NCBI GenBank assembly: GCA_002361365.1
Contig: DEST01000033.1
Location: forward strand, 1-18,653
Length of the DNA stretch: 18,653 bases
Reading direction: 5' to 3'
DNA from: Alphaproteobacteria bacterium UBA3307
GTDB lineage: Bacteria; Pseudomonadota; Alphaproteobacteria; RF32; CAG-239
In this document: one piece after another, positions 15,004 to 18,653 of the stretch
Position numbering within the stretch: position 1 is the first letter of the stretch
Layout of the letters: each line of letters starts with the position of its first letter
Notes under the pieces: generated by a model
What the model was told of the DNA's origin: nothing
Databases searched by the model: none
What the model saw: the letters and a program-made list of their open reading frames with translations, nothing else
Translations under genes and position numbers: made by a program

Positions 15004-16386
15004 GTGCTGAGTGTTGCCATTATCGGTCGTCCGAATGTCGGAAAGTCTACCTTATTTAATCGTTTAGTCGGTAAAAAACTGGCAATTGTACATGATATGC
15101 CCGGAGTTACGCGTGACCGTAAAATTGCACCGGCAAAGTTTAAGGATTTGGATTTGGAGGTAATAGATACCGCCGGTTACGAGTATTCGACCACCGATAA
15201 TATGGAAAGCCGTATGTGGCGACAAACGCAAATGGCAATCAATGATGCTGATGTTTGTTTATTTTTGTATGATGCGCGTGCCGGAGTGCAGCCTTATGAC
15301 GAACTTTTTGCCGATTTGGTGCGCAAAACACACAAGCCGGTCATTTTGCTGGCTAATAAATGCGAAGGAAAACAACAAGAAAATGGTATCGGCGAGGCCT
15401 ATAAATTGGGCCTAGGCGAACCATTAGCTTTTTCTGCCGAACACGGAATCGGATTTGATGAACTCTATGTGGAACTGATGCAGCTTGATGAAGCTAAAAA
15501 ACAGGCTGAAGCACAAATGCCGGTTACGGCAACACTCGGACAAATTCCGGAAAATTTTGTACCGCTTAAAGATGAACGTCCGATTCAAGTGGCATTTGTC
15601 GGACGCCCAAATGTCGGCAAATCTACATTAGTTAATGCGCTTTTAGGTGATGAGCGAATGTTGACCGGACCGGAAGCCGGTATGACACGTGATGCTATCA
15701 CTACAGAATGGAATTGGCAAGGATACAAATTCAAATTAGTAGATACCGCCGGTTTGCGCCGTCAGTCCAAGGTTGTAAACAGTCTGGAAAAAATGTCGGT
15801 GGAAAGCACAAAATACGCTACCAATATGGCACAGGTTGTAGTGTTGGTTTTAGATGCCGATGCGGTTTTGGACAAGCAGGATTTGACTATTGCCCGTAAT
15901 GTTTTGGACGAGGGCAGGGCATTGGTGATTGCCGTCAACAAATGGGATATCGCCAAGCGCAAAGAAACATTGGAAAAACTTAATTACAAGTTAGAAACTT
16001 CTCTGACACAAGCAAGCGGTGTGCCGACAGTTACGATTTCTGCCCTCAAAAAAGAGGGACTGGATAAGTTGATGCGTGCGTTGCTGAAAGTTTATGAACG
16101 TTGGAATATGCGGATTCCGACAGCACCGCTGAATAAGTGGTTTGCCGATGTGCAAGAGCAGAATCCGGCACCGCTTGGTAAAAATAAACGACGGATAAAA
16201 CTTAAATATATTACGCAAGCTAAAACCCGCCCGCCGGCATTTTATATTTTTTCAAGTAATCCGGAAGGATTACCGGAATCGTATTTCAGATATCTATTGA
16301 ACAGTTTGCGGCAGACGTTTAATATGGGCGGAATTCCGATTAGGATAACAGTACGCAAAGCAGAAAATCCGTATGCGGATAAGTGA
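15004..16386 (+). CDS. der: Ribosome biogenesis GTPase Der (EngA)
   Basis: Der is an essential cytoplasmic GTPase with two tandem G domains that acts in maturation of the 50S ribosomal subunit. The 460-residue protein shows both domains complete. In G-domain 1, GRPNVGKS is at 8-15, DTAG at 55-58 and NKCE at 118-121. In G-domain 2, GRPNVGKS is at 200-207, DTAG at 247-250 and NKWD at 312-315. The C-terminal KH-like domain covers about 355-455 (PLNKWFADVQEQNPAP onward, ending in GIPIRITVRKAENPY). The Glu in place of Asp in the first G4 motif is seen in other alphaproteobacterial Der proteins, so I do not read it as a defect. Translation starts at GTG. This is the last gene of the right + strand block and is followed by a hairpin terminator 20 nt later. 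Confidence 0.97.
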   Translation: MLSVAIIGRPNVGKSTLFNRLVGKKLAIVHDMPGVTRDRKIAPAKFKDLDLEVIDTAGYEYSTTDNMESRMWRQTQMAINDADVCLFLYDARAGVQPYDELFADLVRKTHKPVILLANKCEGKQQENGIGEAYKLGLGEPLAFSAEHGIGFDELYVELMQLDEAKKQAEAQMPVTATLGQIPENFVPLKDERPIQVAFVGRPNVGKSTLVNALLGDERMLTGPEAGMTRDAITTEWNWQGYKFKLVDTAGLRRQSKVVNSLEKMSVESTKYATNMAQVVVLVLDADAVLDKQDLTIARNVLDEGRALVIAVNKWDIAKRKETLEKLNYKLETSLTQASGVPTVTISALKKEGLDKLMRALLKVYERWNMRIPTAPLNKWFADVQEQNPAPLGKNKRRIKLKYITQAKTRPPAFYIFSSNPEGLPESYFRYLLNSLRQTFNMGGIPIRITVRKAENPYADK

Positions 16387-16406
16387 AAACAGTTTATTTA
16401 TATACC

Positions 16407-16437
16407 AAAAGCCTTCAATATTATGTTGAAGGCTTTT
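16407..16437. terminator. Bidirectional hairpin terminator between der and the small lipoprotein gene
   Basis: A perfect 12-bp stem pairs AAAAGCCTTCAA (16407-16418) with TTGAAGGCTTTT (16426-16437) around a 7-nt loop. The stem ends in TTTT on both strands, so it can stop transcripts from der (+) and from the convergent lipoprotein gene (-). It begins 20 nt after the der stop and lies 22 nt beyond the lipoprotein stop. Confidence 0.85.
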
Positions 16438-16458
16438 AATTAAAATTGCCGGAATATA

Positions 16459-16791
16459 TTATTTTTTGCCGTTGCGGCTGCGACTTCGCGCTAATAATTC
16501 ATTGATAAAAGCATCTTTGCTGATAGAGCCCTTAGGCGGTGCTTTCTTTTCCGGTTTCTGTTGTTTTTGAGAAATTTCTTTTCCATCAGGACTATTAGGA
16601 GCAGGAAAATCATAAGTAGTATTTTTAACTATTACATAACGTCCCTCTTCTTTCCAATGAGGATCTTGTTCCGTTAGCGGTTTTTTATTTTCTTCTTGAT
16701 TCTCGTTTTTGTTTTCGCAACCGGTTAAGCCGAGAACGCCTGTAATAGAAATAACTGTTCCTGCGGCGATTTGTTTCCATTTATCAGTCAT
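16459..16791 (-). CDS. Small lysine-rich lipoprotein of unknown function
   Basis: I do not recognise this 110-residue protein. It has a lipoprotein signal peptide (K4, K6, hydrophobic core about 8-22) and lipobox LTGC with Cys25. Glu at +2 gives no inner-membrane retention signal by the E. coli rule, so outer-membrane sorting is possible. The mature part is polar and repeat-free: an Asn/Glu/Lys-rich spacer (26-40), a short segment DPHWKEEGRYVIVKNTTYDF (43-62) that could form a strand pair, a Pro/Lys/Gln linker (63-90) and a predicted C-terminal helix KDAFINELLARSRSRNGKK. GGAG at 16799-16802 is 7 nt before the ATG. It stands alone between two terminators behind its own promoter. The reading frame, signal and promoter together make it a convincing gene. 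Confidence 0.82.
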   Translation of the reverse strand: MTDKWKQIAAGTVISITGVLGLTGCENKNENQEENKKPLTEQDPHWKEEGRYVIVKNTTYDFPAPNSPDGKEISQKQQKPEKKAPPKGSISKDAFINELLARSRSRNGKK

Positions 16792-16820
16792 TGCTTTTCT
16801 CCATTACCTTTTATATCTAT

Positions 16821-16850
16821 ATTCTACCCCATTCTCTAGACAAAAGTCAA
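16821..16850 (-). promoter_or_regulatory. Sigma70-type promoter of the small lipoprotein gene
   Basis: On the - strand, TTGACT (complement of 16845-16850) and TAGAAT (complement of 16821-16826) are separated by 18 nt. Each matches the consensus at five of six positions. The predicted start of transcription is near 16814, giving a leader of about 23 nt with GGAG inside it. It lies just downstream of the fabH terminator, as expected for an independent unit. Confidence 0.7.
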
Positions 16851-16871
16851 GCTGTTTTTTGTAAAAAATAT

Positions 16872-16898
16872 AAAAAAGACCGAATTGCTCCGGTCTTT
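16872..16898 (-). terminator. Intrinsic terminator of the plsX-fabH unit
   Basis: On the - strand an 8-bp stem, AAAGACCG and CGGTCTTT (complements of 16891-16898 and 16875-16882), closes an 8-nt loop and runs directly into a T-tract (complement of A16872-A16877). It begins about 25 nt past the fabH stop. Confidence 0.88.
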
Positions 16899-16923
16899 AA
16901 GGATTGTCGCTTACTTAATATTT

Positions 16924-17901
16924 TTACAGCCGGATAACTGCGCCGCCCCAAGTAAAACCCGCACCCATTGCCGTTAAAACAATGATATCGCCCTTATGCA
17001 AGCGTCCGGATTCCATATTTTCGGAAAGTGCTAACGGAATCGAGGCAGCCGAGGTGTTGCCGTGATGGTCAACCGCAACGATTACTTTTTCTTGAGGTAA
17101 CCCCAACCGTTCTCCCACACTCTCAATAATCCGAATATTCGCCTGATGCGGTACTAACCAATCAGCTTGTTCTTTGCGTAACCCGGCCTTTTGCAGCGCT
17201 GTTTCGGCCGCTTCCGACAAACTGATTACCGCGTGCTTAAATACTTCCTTGCCATTCATCTGTACAAATCCTGCCGTTTGAGTGGAAGAAACACCGCCAC
17301 TTGTTTTTAGATGCTCAAATTGTGTTCCGTCAGCATAAAGGCAAGAGCTTAACACTCCGGTATCCTGATTTGAGCCGTTGCCTTCAACAGCGCGCAAAAC
17401 AGCCGCACCGGCACCATCTCCAAACAATACGCAGGTGTTTCGGTCAGTCCAATCAACAATTTTCGAAAGGCACTCTGCGCCAACTATTACCGCAGTCTTA
17501 ACTTGTCCGAGGCGAATCATATTATCCGCCAGTGTCAGTGCATACACAAATCCGGAGCAAGCCGCTGATATATCAAACGCAACCGCACCGGCACGAAAAC
17601 CTAACTTGCCGGCAATTTTAGCTGCGGTCGACGGCGTTGTGTTATCCGGTGTGACGGTTGCCACAATCAGCAAATCCACATCTTGCGGCTGTAAATCGGC
17701 GTTTTTAAGTGCTTTTTCCACCGCATATCCGGCCAAAACCGAAGTAGTTTCATCTTTGGCAGCAATATGGCGCATTCTGATTCCGGTACGAGTGCGAATC
17801 CACTCATCATTGGTTTCAACCATATGCGACAAATCGTCGTTGGTTAGTATTTTGTTCGGCAAATAGTGTCCCAAGCCTATAAGCTCGCTTCTAATAAACA
17901 T
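16924..17901 (-). CDS. fabH: Beta-ketoacyl-ACP synthase III (FabH)
   Basis: FabH starts type II fatty acid synthesis in the cytoplasm by condensing acetyl-CoA with malonyl-ACP. The 325-residue protein has the usual length and the complete thiolase-fold catalytic triad: C115 in ISAACSGF, H252 in VPHQANIRI and N282 in HHGNTSAAS. Other family landmarks are TNDEWIRTRTGIRMRHIA (30-47), the FGDGAGAAVL loop (160-169), and the closing GAGFTWGGAVIRL. The ATG at 17901 lies inside the 3' end of plsX, an 11-nt overlap, with AGGA about 11 nt upstream, so translation is probably coupled to plsX. The unit ends at a terminator rather than continuing into ihfA, which follows fabH in many alphaproteobacteria. 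Confidence 0.97.
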   Translation of the reverse strand: MFIRSELIGLGHYLPNKILTNDDLSHMVETNDEWIRTRTGIRMRHIAAKDETTSVLAGYAVEKALKNADLQPQDVDLLIVATVTPDNTTPSTAAKIAGKLGFRAGAVAFDISAACSGFVYALTLADNMIRLGQVKTAVIVGAECLSKIVDWTDRNTCVLFGDGAGAAVLRAVEGNGSNQDTGVLSSCLYADGTQFEHLKTSGGVSSTQTAGFVQMNGKEVFKHAVISLSEAAETALQKAGLRKEQADWLVPHQANIRIIESVGERLGLPQEKVIVAVDHHGNTSAASIPLALSENMESGRLHKGDIIVLTAMGAGFTWGGAVIRL

Positions 17902-18653
17902 CGTATAAAATATCCTGAGATAATTCGTCTAAATCAACGTGTTCCACTTCATCGCGAATTGTTTGTACAAAGTTTTGGCGTACCAATTTTGACGCATTGT
18001 CAATCGCATAGGAAAATCCGACAGCGTCTGTTCCACCGTGACTTTTTACCGAAAGTCCGTTGAGGCCGACAAACATCGCTCCATTATATTTGCGCGGATC
18101 CATAGTCTTTTTAAGTCCCCACACTACAGGTAACAAGAAAGGTAAGCCTATTTTGGCAACAATAGACTTTTTTATGGTTTGTTTTATCAGCCGAGAAATT
18201 AACTTTGCCGTGCCTTCCATGGTTTTGAGAGCAATATTGCCGGTAAAGCCGTCAGATACTATCACATCTGCATAACCTTCGCCGATTTGATGCGGTTCTA
18301 TATAGCCGATAAAATTCAAATCAAGATGTGTACTTTTTATCATTTTTGCTGCCTGATGGATTTCTTCACGCCCCTTCATTTCTTCGGCACCGATATTGAG
18401 CAAAGCAATCCGCGGACGTTCAATTTCCAAAGTATGGCGAGCCAAAATATTGCCGATAATGGCAAATTCTGCCAAGTTGATGGCACCGCATTCGGTATTT
18501 GCTCCCAAATCAAGCATAACGCACATTCCGTTTTTGTGCGGAATGTTGGTGCAAATCGCCGGTCGGTGAATACGTTGAATTGTTTTCAAAATCATTTTGG
18601 AAATTGCCATTAAAGCACCGGTGTTTCCGGCAGAAATAACGGCTGCGGCTTCG
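17891..18653 (-). CDS. plsX: Phosphate acyltransferase PlsX (partial, N-terminus outside window)
   Basis: PlsX is a peripheral membrane enzyme that converts acyl-ACP to acyl-phosphate, the donor for PlsY in the first acylation of glycerol-3-phosphate. The frame is open to the right edge, so about 253 C-terminal residues of a protein usually near 340 are present. The visible part begins EAAAVISAGNTGALMAIS, the family SAGNTGA motif, so the ATG at 18610 is internal and not the start. Further landmarks are MLDLGANTECGA, LLNIGAEEMKG, FIGYIEPHQIGEG, the VIVSDGFTGNIALKTMEG block, KYNGAMFVGLNGLSVKSHGGTDA and a C-terminal amphipathic helix. The stop lies inside fabH, and the pair channels acyl-ACP between fatty acid and phospholipid synthesis. 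Confidence 0.96.
   Translation of the reverse strand, partial: EAAAVISAGNTGALMAISKMILKTIQRIHRPAICTNIPHKNGMCVMLDLGANTECGAINLAEFAIIGNILARHTLEIERPRIALLNIGAEEMKGREEIHQAAKMIKSTHLDLNFIGYIEPHQIGEGYADVIVSDGFTGNIALKTMEGTAKLISRLIKQTIKKSIVAKIGLPFLLPVVWGLKKTMDPRKYNGAMFVGLNGLSVKSHGGTDAVGFSYAIDNASKLVRQNFVQTIRDEVEHVDLDELSQDILYDVY

Noticed and set aside
15355..15366. Loss of the Asp in the first Der G4 motif (NKCE) as a sign of a defective GTPase
   Set aside because: Glu at this position is seen in other alphaproteobacterial Der proteins, and every other G motif is intact.
17378..17866. A 162-codon + strand frame opposite fabH
   Set aside because: The FabH triad is encoded on the other strand and the frame is Ser/Ala/Pro-rich, typical of an antisense shadow.
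1..18653. A defence island, prophage, integron, toxin-antitoxin pair or CRISPR array
   Set aside because: No transposase, integrase, phage, nuclease-helicase or toxin-like gene and no regular direct-repeat array was found; nearly all of the sequence is explained by core genes.

Overview
The window is an ordered stretch of chromosome from a low-GC alphaproteobacterium. The evidence is the gene families and the gene order: recN-uvrC-pgsA followed by an OmpR/PetR-type two-component pair, yfgM-like-bamB-der, and plsX-fabH, together with alphaproteobacterial protein features such as the NKCE form of the first Der G4 motif. The AT-rich codon use suggests a host-associated or gut-type lineage (Rickettsiales/Holosporales-like or an uncultured Rhodospirillales relative). 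That placement is inference; there is no rRNA in the window.

Left block, + strand (1-6571): the tail of a gene that by position may be bamD, then recN (recombinational repair ATPase), uvrC (nucleotide excision endonuclease subunit), pgsA (phosphatidylglycerophosphate synthase with an unusual lysine-rich tail), an OmpR-family response regulator and its EnvZ-like sensor kinase. Spacing is tight (1 nt recN/uvrC, 59 nt uvrC/pgsA, abutting pgsA/regulator, 9 nt regulator/kinase), so most of it probably forms one transcription unit.

Middle block, - strand (6736-11523): a seven-TM PAS-GGEEF diguanylate cyclase, an Fe-S-type RNA uracil-C5 methyltransferase and transketolase. The first two overlap by 4 nt and transketolase follows 10 nt later. 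The unit ends at a strong hairpin with a 12-bp stem plus T-tract in the 164-nt convergent gap 6572-6735.

Right block, + strand (11663-16386): an unrecognised four-TM protein that looks like two copies of a TM-hairpin plus beta-rich cytoplasmic domain, then a YfgM-like TPR membrane protein, BamB lipoprotein (eight PQQ-type repeats) and the double GTPase Der. A bidirectional hairpin terminator follows.

Far right, - strand (16459-18653): plsX (5' end outside the window) overlapping fabH, ended by an intrinsic terminator; then a small lysine-rich lipoprotein with its own near-consensus sigma70-type promoter.

Functionally the window groups genome repair (RecN, UvrC), envelope construction and outer-membrane assembly (PgsA, PlsX, FabH, BamB, YfgM-like, possibly BamD), ribosome maturation (Der, the methyltransferase) and signalling (two-component pair, cyclic-di-GMP). 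I saw no tRNA, rRNA, CRISPR array, insertion sequence, prophage, toxin-antitoxin or defence island, and no gene-free stretch longer than 300 bases. The less-explained items are the duplicated membrane protein, the solitary small lipoprotein, the WFSGWFG-repeat tail at the left edge, and the basic tails on PgsA and the diguanylate cyclase.
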